A stretch of DNA of 64,000 bases from Mycobacterium colombiense (GTDB lineage Bacteria; Actinomycetota; Actinomycetes; Mycobacteriales; Mycobacteriaceae). The stretch spans positions 62,001 through 126,000 of the forward strand of contig NZ_LZSX01000089.1 in NCBI RefSeq assembly GCF_001665835.1, given 5' to 3'. The notes below the pieces were generated by a model that made no database searches, was not told where the DNA came from, and saw only the letters and a list, made by a program, of their open reading frames with translations. This document shows, piece by piece, positions 7,763 to 15,769 of this stretch (within the stretch, counting starts at the first letter, position 1; the number at the start of each line of letters is the position of its first letter). Position numbers and translations under genes: made by a program.

Positions 7763-8560
7763 GTGGCAAAACAGGCAACCGCCGATAAGCGCCAGCGACG
7801 GGAACGCGGATCCATCAATCCCGATGACATCATCAGCGGCGCATTCGAACTCGCGGAGCAGGTGTCGATCGACAACCTGAGCATGCCGCTGCTCGGCAAA
7901 CATCTCGGTGTCGGTGTGACGAGCATCTACTGGTACTTCCGCAAGAAGGACGACCTGCTCAACGCGATGACCGACCGCGCCCTGAGCAAGTACGTGTTCG
8001 CCACTCCCTATGTCGAGGCCAGTGATTGGCGCGAAACGTTGGCCAACCACGCGCGGTTGATGCGTAAGACGTTCATGGGGAACCCAATTCTGTGCGACCT
8101 GATTCTGATTCGGGCGGCCCTTTCCCCGAAGGCGGCGCGGATGGGCGCTCAGGAGATGGAAAAGGCGGTCTCCAATCTGGTGCAGGCCGGCCTGTCACCG
8201 GAGGATGCGTTCGACACCTATTCGGCGATTTCGGTTCACGTCCGCGGATCGGTGGTGCTGCAACGGCTCTACGAAAAGAACCAGTCGTCGGACGTCGGCC
8301 CCCGCGCCATCGAGGACGCCGTGACGATCGACCCGGAAAAGACCCCGCTCCTGGCTCAGGTGACCCGGATAGGTCACCGCATCGGCGCTCCGGATGAAAC
8401 CAATTTCGAGTACGGCCTGACCTGCATTCTCGACCACGCCAGCCGGCTGATCGACGAGAGCAATGGGTCGAAGGGCAGCAAGGCTGCGCCGTCACGCCAG
8501 CGCAAGCCGGCCAAGTCGGCTACGACCGGGAGCCGGGCCAAGGCGGCAGCGTCCCGCTAA
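7763..8560 (+). CDS. TetR-family transcriptional regulator
   Basis: A 265-residue TetR-type repressor. The N-terminal HTH spans LLGKHLGVGVTSIYWYF (about residues 43-59), followed by RKKDDLLNAM, the usual fourth helix. The C-terminal ligand domain is helical and ends in a Lys/Ala/Ser-rich basic tail (KPAKSATTGSRAKAAASR), as often seen in mycobacterial DNA-binding proteins. GTG at 7763 is chosen because GGAGG lies 8 bases upstream; in-frame TTG 7745 and ATG 7748 sit on top of that site. It lies between and beside the SDR/aldolase pair and the crotonase/thioesterase pair and probably senses an acyl-CoA intermediate of this cluster; the ligand is unknown. Confidence 0.88.
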   Translation: MAKQATADKRQRRERGSINPDDIISGAFELAEQVSIDNLSMPLLGKHLGVGVTSIYWYFRKKDDLLNAMTDRALSKYVFATPYVEASDWRETLANHARLMRKTFMGNPILCDLILIRAALSPKAARMGAQEMEKAVSNLVQAGLSPEDAFDTYSAISVHVRGSVVLQRLYEKNQSSDVGPRAIEDAVTIDPEKTPLLAQVTRIGHRIGAPDETNFEYGLTCILDHASRLIDESNGSKGSKAAPSRQRKPAKSATTGSRAKAAASR

Positions 8561-8578
8561 CCTGGCCCGAACCGCTTG

Positions 8579-9487
8579 TCAGTCTTCGGGTTCCGGTACG
8601 TGGAAGTGCTCGTCGCGTAACCGAAACGCTTCCCTGGCGCCGTGCTGCGCACGGGTTTTGACGAAGTTGAATTCGTCTGGCCCGAATTGCAGATTGGTGC
8701 CGAAGGCGTGGAACAGATAGCTGGCGACCTCTTCGCCCTGGTACGCCTGGCTCTGTTCGACCAGCCGGAATGCCTCCTTGGCGATCACGACCCCGTCGGC
8801 GGGCATCTTCGCCGCCTTTTCGGCCCAATATCGCGCCCGGGCCGTCACCGCGCCGGGCGCGCAGGTGTCGGTGAAGATTCCAAGGTGTTCGATCTCAGCT
8901 GCCTCGATGATGTCGCCGGTCAGCAGCAGTCGCCGGGCCAGCACAGGCCCGAGCCGGTGAAAGAACATGTGCAGGCTGCCGAGCGCGGGCCCGAGGAAAC
9001 GGGTTGCCGGCATGCCGATCCTGGTGTCGCGCGCGATGACCGAGATGTCGGTCATCAACGCCATCTCGAAGCCGCCGCCGAGGGCGTAGCCGGCGATCTC
9101 CCCCACCGTCACCTTCGGGAAGCCCATGAAATTGTGATAAAAGCCAAAAGACTTGCGGTCCACGGTAAGTCGCCGGCGCTGGCTGGGGCGTCGGTTGGCC
9201 GCCCGGTCGTCGCCGGCCGCCTGGTTCTGTGGCGCGGACGAGCCATACCAGCCGTAGGCGTTGTTCATGTCGGCTCCGGTGGAAAAGACCCCCTCGGCAC
9301 CGCGCAGCAACACCACCGTCAGGTCGTCGTCCTCGGCCACCCGGTCCAGACAACGGGCGACGGCCTCACGCATCGACGCGTCATAAGAGTTCCGTTGCTT
9401 GGGATTGTTCAGCGTGATGGTCGCGATTCGCCGATCGGGATCGACGTCGAAGAGCACGCGATCGTCTGAGGTGCTCGAGGCGGTCAT
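8579..9487 (-). CDS. enoyl-CoA hydratase/isomerase family protein
   Basis: A 302-residue crotonase. The first oxyanion-hole segment is VFSTGADMNNAYGW and the second GYALGGGFEMALMTD, in which Glu is at the place of hydratase Glu144. The second catalytic Glu (Glu164 in rat) is not present; that region reads IGMPATRFLGPALGS. A 40-residue polar insertion rich in Arg/Gln (QAAGDDRAANRRPSQRRR) follows the first motif. Of the five crotonases in the first 13 kb it alone keeps the Glu144 equivalent. Its ATG overlaps the TGA of the upstream thioesterase gene (ATGA), so the two are translationally coupled. It converges on the TetR gene with an 18-bp gap. Confidence 0.87.
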   Translation of the reverse strand: MTASSTSDDRVLFDVDPDRRIATITLNNPKQRNSYDASMREAVARCLDRVAEDDDLTVVLLRGAEGVFSTGADMNNAYGWYGSSAPQNQAAGDDRAANRRPSQRRRLTVDRKSFGFYHNFMGFPKVTVGEIAGYALGGGFEMALMTDISVIARDTRIGMPATRFLGPALGSLHMFFHRLGPVLARRLLLTGDIIEAAEIEHLGIFTDTCAPGAVTARARYWAEKAAKMPADGVVIAKEAFRLVEQSQAYQGEEVASYLFHAFGTNLQFGPDEFNFVKTRAQHGAREAFRLRDEHFHVPEPED

Positions 9488-10179
9488 GTATCGGACTCCT
9501 TTCGGCGCCTGCCGAATCGCGATCCGGCAAGCTTCTCCGGCCGTGACGCCAACGTGTTGACCTCGCCGGTAGACAGGACTTCGTCGTCGAGCAGCAGCCG
9601 CCCGGTCGACGTGATGCCGCGCTCACCCTCGGAGCGGGCGATGTCGAATCGCAGCTCCGTCAGCACCGGTGTCGGCCGGCGGAAGGTCACGACCAGAGAT
9701 CGGGTTTTGCCGGACAGGCCGGTGACGCAGTTGTGGTGCTGAATGACGCAGTCGAAGAAGACGCCCAGGAATCCGCCGTGCACCAGTCCCGGCGGACCCT
9801 CGTACACCAGCGGGAACTCGACACTGCCCGTTGCATTCTCGGCATCAAGTCGGTCGAACCGGTATTCGGGAAAGCACGGATTGTACGCACCGATATCGGT
9901 TGCGTGGTTGAGGTAGACGCGGCGAGGATCGTCGGGCAGTTCGCCGATGCGCGGCGCATTGTCCGTCGGCGCCGCGGCCGACAGTTCGCCCTCCCACTCG
10001 GCGAACTTCTGCAGCATGGCGTCGACCGCCCGGTGCGGGTGCTCGAGGGAGACCAGCAGCGAGCTCAGGCGCCGCATGGCGGCAGCTGCGGCGACGGTCT
10101 GGGCAAGCGGCGCCTCGCCGAATCTGGCGTCGCCGTTGCTCGCCGACGCGGGCGCGGCATGCCCCTCCGACAAAGCCAT
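9484..10179 (-). CDS. hotdog-fold thioesterase (PaaI-like)
   Basis: A 231-residue protein with a helical N-terminal extension and a C-terminal hotdog domain. The signature GPPGLVHGGFLGVFFDCVIQ (about residues 125-145) is the acyl-CoA thioesterase helix with the HGG turn, followed by strands RSLVVTFRRPTPV typical of the fold. It may release a free acid from a stalled CoA intermediate. ATG at 10179 (MALSEG) follows GAGGGAA; an ATG five codons upstream has a worse context. First gene of a two-gene operon with the crotonase, divergent from the crotonase/ligase operon across a region with repeated CGTATC elements. Confidence 0.78.
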   Translation of the reverse strand: MALSEGHAAPASASNGDARFGEAPLAQTVAAAAAMRRLSSLLVSLEHPHRAVDAMLQKFAEWEGELSAAAPTDNAPRIGELPDDPRRVYLNHATDIGAYNPCFPEYRFDRLDAENATGSVEFPLVYEGPPGLVHGGFLGVFFDCVIQHHNCVTGLSGKTRSLVVTFRRPTPVLTELRFDIARSEGERGITSTGRLLLDDEVLSTGEVNTLASRPEKLAGSRFGRRRKESDT

Positions 10180-10212
10180 GGTTCCCTCTTTCACCCCGAG
10201 TTGTTTCGCAGG

Positions 10213-10279
10213 CAGCGTATCCTTGCTAACTTATACAGCGTATCAATCGTATTGCCTACTGTATGGGTAACCGTATCGG
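10213..10279. promoter_or_regulatory. repeat-rich divergent promoter region with operator-like site
   Basis: CAGCGTATC occurs twice (10213-10221 and 10236-10244, 23 bp apart, about two helical turns) and CGTATC again at 10272-10277. Between them GCCTACTGTATGGGTAA (10254-10270) shares GCCTAC with the 7614 element and, on the other strand, TACCCATACAGTA with the 5091 palindrome. The cluster lies between the divergent thioesterase and crotonase genes. An ATG at 10263 falls inside it, which argues against that codon as a start. Confidence 0.5.
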
Positions 10280-10301
10280 CGAAGAAAGGCCGGATTCGAC
10301 G

Positions 10302-11123
10302 GTGAGTCAGGGGGCCGACACGGCCGGTGCCGAGGGTTCGGTAACAGTGCACCGCGACGGTGCGGTGTTACTGGTGACGATCGACCGCCCATCCCGGCGT
10401 AATTCGTTGACCCAGTTGATGATCGGGACTTTGGTCGAAACGCTGACCGATGCCGCCGCCGACGATTCGCTGCGGGCCGTCCACATCCGCGGTGCGGGTG
10501 ACGACTTCTGCGCCGGCGCCGACTGGGTGGCCGCCAACAATCCGGGCGGGCAACGTCCACGCACCGGTGATCTGGTGCGACGGATCCCCCACGCCGCTCA
10601 CCGGGTGATCGAGCTCGTCGCGACCATCCAGCTGCCGGTGGTGTGCAGCGTGCGGGGCTGGGCCGTGGGATTCGGCTGCAACCTCGCGCTGGCCGCCGAC
10701 TTCACCGTGGCCGCCGACGATGCGGTGTTCTGGGAACCCTTCATCGACCGCGGGTTCAGCCCGGATTCCGGATCCACCTGGCTGCTGCCCCGGCTGGCCG
10801 GCCTGGCGCGGGCCAAACGCATGCTGCTGCTCGGCGAGAAGGTGAGCGCGCCGGACGCGGCCGATTGGGGATTGATTCACCAGACCGTAGGCGGCCCCGA
10901 CCTCGACCACGCCGCCGAGGAGCTGGTGCGCCGACTGGCCGCCGGGCCGACGGCCGCGATCGGCCTGGCCAAACAGGCCCTGAACTTCGGCCAGCATGCA
11001 ACGCTGAGCCAATCACTGACCCAGGAGCTGTTCAACCTGGAATTGTCTTGCCGAACAAGTGATTTCAAGGAGGGCCTGGAGGCCTTCCGGCGGCGACGCC
11101 CACCGAAGTTCGATGGCCGATGA
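10302..11123 (+). CDS. enoyl-CoA hydratase/isomerase family protein
   Basis: A 273-residue crotonase. Motifs: DDFCAGADW for the first oxyanion-hole strand, and RGWAVGFGCNLALAADF for the second, with Asn in place of hydratase Glu144. The later segment GFSPDSGSTWLLPRL has Asp where isomerase-like crotonases carry an acid. It may be an isomerase, lyase or hydratase. GTG at 10302 is preferred; the upstream ATG at 10263 lies in the operator-like region and has no ribosome binding site, though the GTG has only a distant GAAAGG. First gene of a six-gene plus-strand operon ending at 17303. Confidence 0.83.
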   Translation: MSQGADTAGAEGSVTVHRDGAVLLVTIDRPSRRNSLTQLMIGTLVETLTDAAADDSLRAVHIRGAGDDFCAGADWVAANNPGGQRPRTGDLVRRIPHAAHRVIELVATIQLPVVCSVRGWAVGFGCNLALAADFTVAADDAVFWEPFIDRGFSPDSGSTWLLPRLAGLARAKRMLLLGEKVSAPDAADWGLIHQTVGGPDLDHAAEELVRRLAAGPTAAIGLAKQALNFGQHATLSQSLTQELFNLELSCRTSDFKEGLEAFRRRRPPKFDGR

Positions 11124-11138
11124 TCGAAGGGATGATCA

Positions 11139-11951
11139 ATGCCCACTGATTCGTTCGACACGATCAAGTACGAAGTCGACGGGCACACCGCGACCGTCAC
11201 CCTGAACCGCCCGGATGCCCTCAATGCGCTCAGCCCGCACATGATCACCGAGCTGCGAGCGGCCTACGATGAAGCCGAAAACGACGACAACGTATGGCTG
11301 ACCATCGTGACCGGCACCGGCCGCGCGTTCTGCACCGGCGCCGACGTCAAAGAGATTCCCGAAGACGGCAAGGTGATCTACGAGCGGCCGTACCTGTCGA
11401 CGTACGACCAGTGGGAGGCGCCGCAGGAGGGCACGCCGCCGTTTCGCACCATGGCCAAGCCCGTGCTGACCGCGGTGAACGGAATCTGCTGTGGCGCCGG
11501 GATGGACTGGGTCACGACGACCGACATCGTCATCGCTTCCGCGCAGGCGACCTTCTTCGATCCGCACGTCAGCATCGGGCTGGTGGCCGGCCGGGAGCTG
11601 GTGCGGGTGTCTCGGGTGTTGCCCCGCTCGATCGCGCTGCGAATGGCGTTGATGGGCAAGCACGAGCGGATGAGCGCACAACGCGCCTACGAGCTCGGGC
11701 TGATCAGCGAGATCGTCGAGCACGATAACCTGCTGGAGCGGGCTCACGAGATCGCCGACATCGTCAATTCCAATGCGCCGCTGGCTGTTCGGGGGACCCG
11801 ACTGGCAATTCTCAAGGGCCTGAACGTGCCACTGCACGAGGCGGAGATACTCGCCGAAACCTTCCGCGAACGCGTGCTGCGCACCGAGGACGCGGCCGAA
11901 GGCCCCAGGGCGTTCGTCGAGAAACGCAAACCGAATTGGCAATGCCGATGA
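11139..11951 (+). CDS. enoyl-CoA hydratase/isomerase family protein
   Basis: A 270-residue crotonase. First motif GRAFCTGADVKEI is canonical; the second, NGICCGAGMDWVTTTD, has Asp at the Glu144 place. The next landmark ATFFDPHVSIGLVAGRELVR is shared with the following gene (ATFFDSHVSAGLV), so these two are close paralogues that probably act on the same or consecutive intermediates, possibly as a hetero-oligomer. Start ATG 11139 has GAAGGGATG upstream. The stop overlaps the next gene start (ATGA). The standard hydratase Glu pair is absent, so plain 2-enoyl hydration is uncertain. Confidence 0.87.
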   Translation: MPTDSFDTIKYEVDGHTATVTLNRPDALNALSPHMITELRAAYDEAENDDNVWLTIVTGTGRAFCTGADVKEIPEDGKVIYERPYLSTYDQWEAPQEGTPPFRTMAKPVLTAVNGICCGAGMDWVTTTDIVIASAQATFFDPHVSIGLVAGRELVRVSRVLPRSIALRMALMGKHERMSAQRAYELGLISEIVEHDNLLERAHEIADIVNSNAPLAVRGTRLAILKGLNVPLHEAEILAETFRERVLRTEDAAEGPRAFVEKRKPNWQCR

Positions 11952-12742
11952 CCTTCGAAACCATTCTGCTCGACGTCGACGCGGACAGCCGCGTCGCCAC
12001 CATCACGCTGAATCGGCCCGATCAGCTGAACGCGTTCAACCGCACCATGTGCGAGGAGATGGCCCGCGCCTGGCGCACGGTCAAACTCGACGAGTCGGTG
12101 CATGCGGTGGTGCTGCGCGCGGCCGGCGACCGGGCGTTCAGCGCCGGGCTTGACATCAAGACGCCCTACGGCCAGCCCGAAAACATCTGGAACCACGAGG
12201 ATCCCGGGGAGCTGCTGAGCCCCAAGTGGCAGAAGATGTGGAAGCCCGTGGTGTGCGCGGTCCAGGGCATGTGCACCGCGGGCGCGTTCTACTTCGTCAA
12301 CGAATCCGACGTGGTCATCTGCGCAGAAAACGCCACGTTCTTCGACTCTCACGTGTCGGCGGGCCTGGTCTGCGCATTGGAGCCGGTCGGCCTGATGCGG
12401 CGGATCGGCCTGGGTGAAACTTTGCGCATCGCCCTGATGGGCAACGACGAACGGGTCAGCGCCGACACGGCGCTGCGGATCGGACTGGTCTCCGAGGTCG
12501 TCGCCGCCGACCAGCTGTGGGATCGCGCCCACGAGATCGCGGCGTCCATCGCCGCCAAGCCGCCGACCGCGACCGCGGGCACCGTCAAAGCGATTTGGGA
12601 GTCGCTGGACAAGCCCTACCGCGCCGCGATGGAGCAGAACCTGATCTACACCCGGCTGGGCAATCCGCTGGGCAGCGCCGAGCTGGCCGCTCAAAGCGAT
12701 TCCCAAGCCCGGGGCTCCGCGCGCAAACCGAAGATTCGCTGA
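11948..12742 (+). CDS. enoyl-CoA hydratase/isomerase family protein (paralogue of preceding gene)
   Basis: A 264-residue crotonase. First motif DRAFSAGLDIKTPYG; second QGMCTAGAFYFVNESD, without Glu144; then ATFFDSHVSAGLVCALEP, as in the gene before it. ATG 11948 is chosen because it overlaps the upstream TGA (ATGA) for coupling; in-frame ATG 11942 and TTG 11936 lie further inside the previous gene. The stop TGA shares its A with the ATG of the ligase downstream. Both catalytic Glu positions of classical hydratase are lost, so it may be a structural partner or catalyse another crotonase reaction. Confidence 0.86.
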   Translation: MTFETILLDVDADSRVATITLNRPDQLNAFNRTMCEEMARAWRTVKLDESVHAVVLRAAGDRAFSAGLDIKTPYGQPENIWNHEDPGELLSPKWQKMWKPVVCAVQGMCTAGAFYFVNESDVVICAENATFFDSHVSAGLVCALEPVGLMRRIGLGETLRIALMGNDERVSADTALRIGLVSEVVAADQLWDRAHEIAASIAAKPPTATAGTVKAIWESLDKPYRAAMEQNLIYTRLGNPLGSAELAAQSDSQARGSARKPKIR

Positions 12743-14211
12743 TGCCGCGTAACCCGCTGGTTCAACGCATCGCCGACGTGCTCGACCTGGAGCCGGACGC
12801 GCACGCCATCGAGTATGGCGGCCAATGGATCTCCTGGGCTCGGCTCGCCGCATCGGCACAACGCATCGCCGACGTGACCGCCGGAGCCGAGGTCGGGATG
12901 CTGTTGCGCAACCGGCCGGGACACGTGGCCGCGTTTCTGGGCGTGCTGCTGGGCGGCGGCACGGTCGTGGTCATCAACCCCTCTCGCGGTGACGAGCGCA
13001 CCAAGACCGACATCGCGAGACTGCAGCTTCCCGTGATCGTCGGCGAGAGTGACGATCTGACGACGCTGGTCGCCGCGGGCACGCCGGCGGTCGCGATTTC
13101 GGGCCTGCTGGATGACGCCGACGTGTCCGCGCCCCCAGCAGGCGACGCCGCTTCGCCATCCGGTGTCGCGGTGCGCATGCTGACCAGCGGCACGACGGGC
13201 CCGCCCAAGCGAATCGATCTGGGCTACGACATGCTGGCGCGCAGCGTGATGGGGCCGGATCCCGATCAGGCGGCGCCGCCGCAAGAGTTGCGCCGCGGCG
13301 TCGCGATCGTGAACTCGCCGCTGGTGCATATCGGCGGGGTATTCCGGGTGCTGCAATGCATCGCCGAGGCGCGACCATTCGTGCTGCTGGAACGATTCGA
13401 ACTCAACGCTTGGGCCGAGGCGGTGCGCAAGCATCGGCCCCGCGCGGCGTCGCTGGTACCGGCCGCACTGCGCACCGTCTTGCACTCCGATGTTCCGCGC
13501 GCCGACTTGGAAAGCCTGCGGGCCGTCACCTGCGGGACGGCGCCGCTGTCGGCCGAGGATGCCGACGCCTTCACCGAGAAGTACGGCATCCCGGTGTTGA
13601 CCTCCTATGCGGCAACTGAATTCGGCGGTGGTGTGGCGGGTTGGACCCTTCCCGATTACCAGCGGTACTGGCACGCCAAACGGGGCAGTGTCGGGCGGGC
13701 CAATCCGGGCGCTCAGCTCAGGGTGGTCGCCGAGGACGGAACCCCCTTGGGCCCAGACGAAGTCGGCCTGCTGGAGGTCAAGCCAGGCCAACTGGGACCT
13801 GCCGCGGAATGGATGAGGACCACGGATATGGCCCGGATCGACGCCGATGGGTTTCTCTGGATCGTCGGCCGCGCCGACCAGGCGATCATCCGCGGCGGTT
13901 TCAAGGTGATGCCCGACGACGTCCGCATCGCACTGGAGAGCCACCCCGCCGTGGCCGGTGCGGCCGTGATCGCCCGACCCGATGAGCGCCTCGGCGAGAC
14001 ACCGGTCGCCATGGTTGAGCTACGCGAACGGGCCGACGCCGACGCCGACGCGCTGGTGGGGTATCTGCGCGAGCGGCTGGCGCGCTACGAGATACCCACT
14101 GAAATCGCGATCGTCGACACCATCCCCCGAACGCCTTCGGGAAAGGCCGATCTCGGTGCGATTCGGGGCTTCTTCCGTGAGCCCGCGGTGCCGCGCGACC
14201 ATGCCCGTTGA
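12742..14211 (+). CDS. AMP-forming acyl-CoA synthetase, short form
   Basis: A 489-residue ANL-family ligase, shorter than typical FadD proteins (520-560). The AMP loop is MLTSGTTGPPKRIDL, the Y.ATE motif appears as SYAATEFGGG, the hinge region as DADGFLWIVGRADQ, and the catalytic lysine as TPSGKADLGAIRG near the end. It starts at a TGATG overlap with the crotonase stop. The first of three ligases in tandem, each overlapping the next; this one is the most divergent and could be specific for a different intermediate or a feruloyl/benzoate-type acid. Substrate unknown. Confidence 0.87.
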   Translation: MPRNPLVQRIADVLDLEPDAHAIEYGGQWISWARLAASAQRIADVTAGAEVGMLLRNRPGHVAAFLGVLLGGGTVVVINPSRGDERTKTDIARLQLPVIVGESDDLTTLVAAGTPAVAISGLLDDADVSAPPAGDAASPSGVAVRMLTSGTTGPPKRIDLGYDMLARSVMGPDPDQAAPPQELRRGVAIVNSPLVHIGGVFRVLQCIAEARPFVLLERFELNAWAEAVRKHRPRAASLVPAALRTVLHSDVPRADLESLRAVTCGTAPLSAEDADAFTEKYGIPVLTSYAATEFGGGVAGWTLPDYQRYWHAKRGSVGRANPGAQLRVVAEDGTPLGPDEVGLLEVKPGQLGPAAEWMRTTDMARIDADGFLWIVGRADQAIIRGGFKVMPDDVRIALESHPAVAGAAVIARPDERLGETPVAMVELRERADADADALVGYLRERLARYEIPTEIAIVDTIPRTPSGKADLGAIRGFFREPAVPRDHAR

Positions 14212-15769
14212 TCCATTGACGGTCGCCGAGCTTCTGCGACGGCAAGCCCGTTTACGCCGCGATCACCCGCTTCTGGTCAGCGATGCCGACCGGATCAGCT
14301 ACGCCGAGGCCGACGCCCGGTCGGCGGGACTCGCGCGCGGTCTGATCGGCCTGGGCGCCGGCAAGGGAACCCATGTGGGGCTGCTCTATCCGAACGGACC
14401 CGAGTTCGTCGTCGGGATGCTGGCCGCGGCGCGAATCGGTGCGGTGGCGGTCCCGTTCTCCACCTTCGTCACCGCCCGTGAGCTGCGCGAGCAACTGGTC
14501 GACAGCGACGTGGGAATCCTGTTGACTGCCGCATCGTTTCGCTCTCACGATTACGTGCAGCGACTGACCGAGATCTTCTCCGGTGCCGATCTCGGTTCCC
14601 GGTTGATGTGTGCCGCAGCACCACAGCTGCGCCACGTGGCGATCACTCATGAGCCGGTGTACCGGCTGGCCGATACCGTCGATCAGGCACTGCTGACGGC
14701 GCTCGAAGCTGATGTCGCGGAAGGTGATCCGCTGGCGATCGTGTACACGTCGGGATCCACCAGCGCCCCCAAGGGAGTGGTGCACACGCACGGCAGTCTG
14801 CTCGCGCATCAACGGAACCTCAATGGAATCCGGGGTTTGACGGCCGACGACAGGCTGTTCTGCAATTCGCCGTTCTTCTGGATCGGCGGGCTCGCGTTCG
14901 GCCTGCTCGCGAGTTTGATGGCCGGATCGACCTTGGTGTGTTCCAACGCCAGCGATGCGGGGGCGACGCTTGACTTGCTAGAAGCCGAAAAGCCCACCGT
15001 CACCAACGGATTCGCGGCAGGAATCGCCCACCTGGCCGACCACCCGAGCTTCCCCCGACGCGACCTGTCGTCGATGCGGCGCGGCAACCTGTACCCGATC
15101 ATGGCTCCCGGCGCCCGCCCGGCCGACCCGGAACTGCGGCACAACATGTTGGGCATGACCGAGGCCGGCAGCGTCGTGCTGATCGATGAAGACGAATCCG
15201 ACCAACCCGAACACCGGCGCGGCTCGTTCGGCAAGCCGGCAGCGGGATTCGAGACCAAGGTCATCGATCCCGACACTGTGAACACCGTGCCCGTCGGCGA
15301 GGCCGGCGAACTGTGCCTCCGCGGGCCGTACCTGATGCAGCACTACCACAAGCGCAGCCGGGAAGAGTGTTTCGATGCCGACGGCTGGTTCCACAGCGGC
15401 GATCTGGTGCGCATCGATGCCGACGGATTCGTCTATTTCGTCGGCCGACGCAACGCGATGATCAAAACGGCGGGCGCCAATGTCTCGGCGGCTGAGGTGG
15501 AAAAGACCATCAGCAGGGTCACCGACGGGGCGCCGGCTTATGTGATCGGCATTCCCGACGCCCGGCGCGGGCAGGTCGTCGCCGCGGTGGTTGTCCAGCC
15601 GGACGGTGCCGCGGCTTTCGACGAAGCCGCACTGGTCGCGCTGCTCAAAACGGAACTGTCCGCCTACAAGATTCCCAAGCGGTTCATCGCCCTACGTGGC
15701 GCCGAGGTTCCGCTGCTGTCCAGTGGCAAGGTCGACACGCGGCGACTCAGAGAGCTCTTCGATGTCTAG
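14201..15769 (+). CDS. AMP-forming acyl-CoA synthetase (FadD type)
   Basis: A 522-residue ANL ligase. It carries IVYTSGSTSAPKGVVHTH (AMP loop), NMLGMTEAG in the A5 region, DGWFHSGDLVRIDADGFVYF in the hinge and the catalytic lysine in LLSSGKVDTRRL. ATG at 14201 (MPVDPLTVAELL) lies 11 bp inside the previous gene; no nearer start fits the conserved N-terminus. It resembles the following ligase in the phrase FFWIGGLAFG/FFWVGGFGSG and the same SGKVDTRRLRE end, so the two are probably duplicates that diverged for different acyl substrates. Confidence 0.88.
   Translation: MPVDPLTVAELLRRQARLRRDHPLLVSDADRISYAEADARSAGLARGLIGLGAGKGTHVGLLYPNGPEFVVGMLAAARIGAVAVPFSTFVTARELREQLVDSDVGILLTAASFRSHDYVQRLTEIFSGADLGSRLMCAAAPQLRHVAITHEPVYRLADTVDQALLTALEADVAEGDPLAIVYTSGSTSAPKGVVHTHGSLLAHQRNLNGIRGLTADDRLFCNSPFFWIGGLAFGLLASLMAGSTLVCSNASDAGATLDLLEAEKPTVTNGFAAGIAHLADHPSFPRRDLSSMRRGNLYPIMAPGARPADPELRHNMLGMTEAGSVVLIDEDESDQPEHRRGSFGKPAAGFETKVIDPDTVNTVPVGEAGELCLRGPYLMQHYHKRSREECFDADGWFHSGDLVRIDADGFVYFVGRRNAMIKTAGANVSAAEVEKTISRVTDGAPAYVIGIPDARRGQVVAAVVVQPDGAAAFDEAALVALLKTELSAYKIPKRFIALRGAEVPLLSSGKVDTRRLRELFDV

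Noticed and set aside
10263-10301. ATG 10263 as crotonase start
   Set aside because: It lies within an operator-like repeat, has no ribosome binding site and adds residues not matched in other crotonases.
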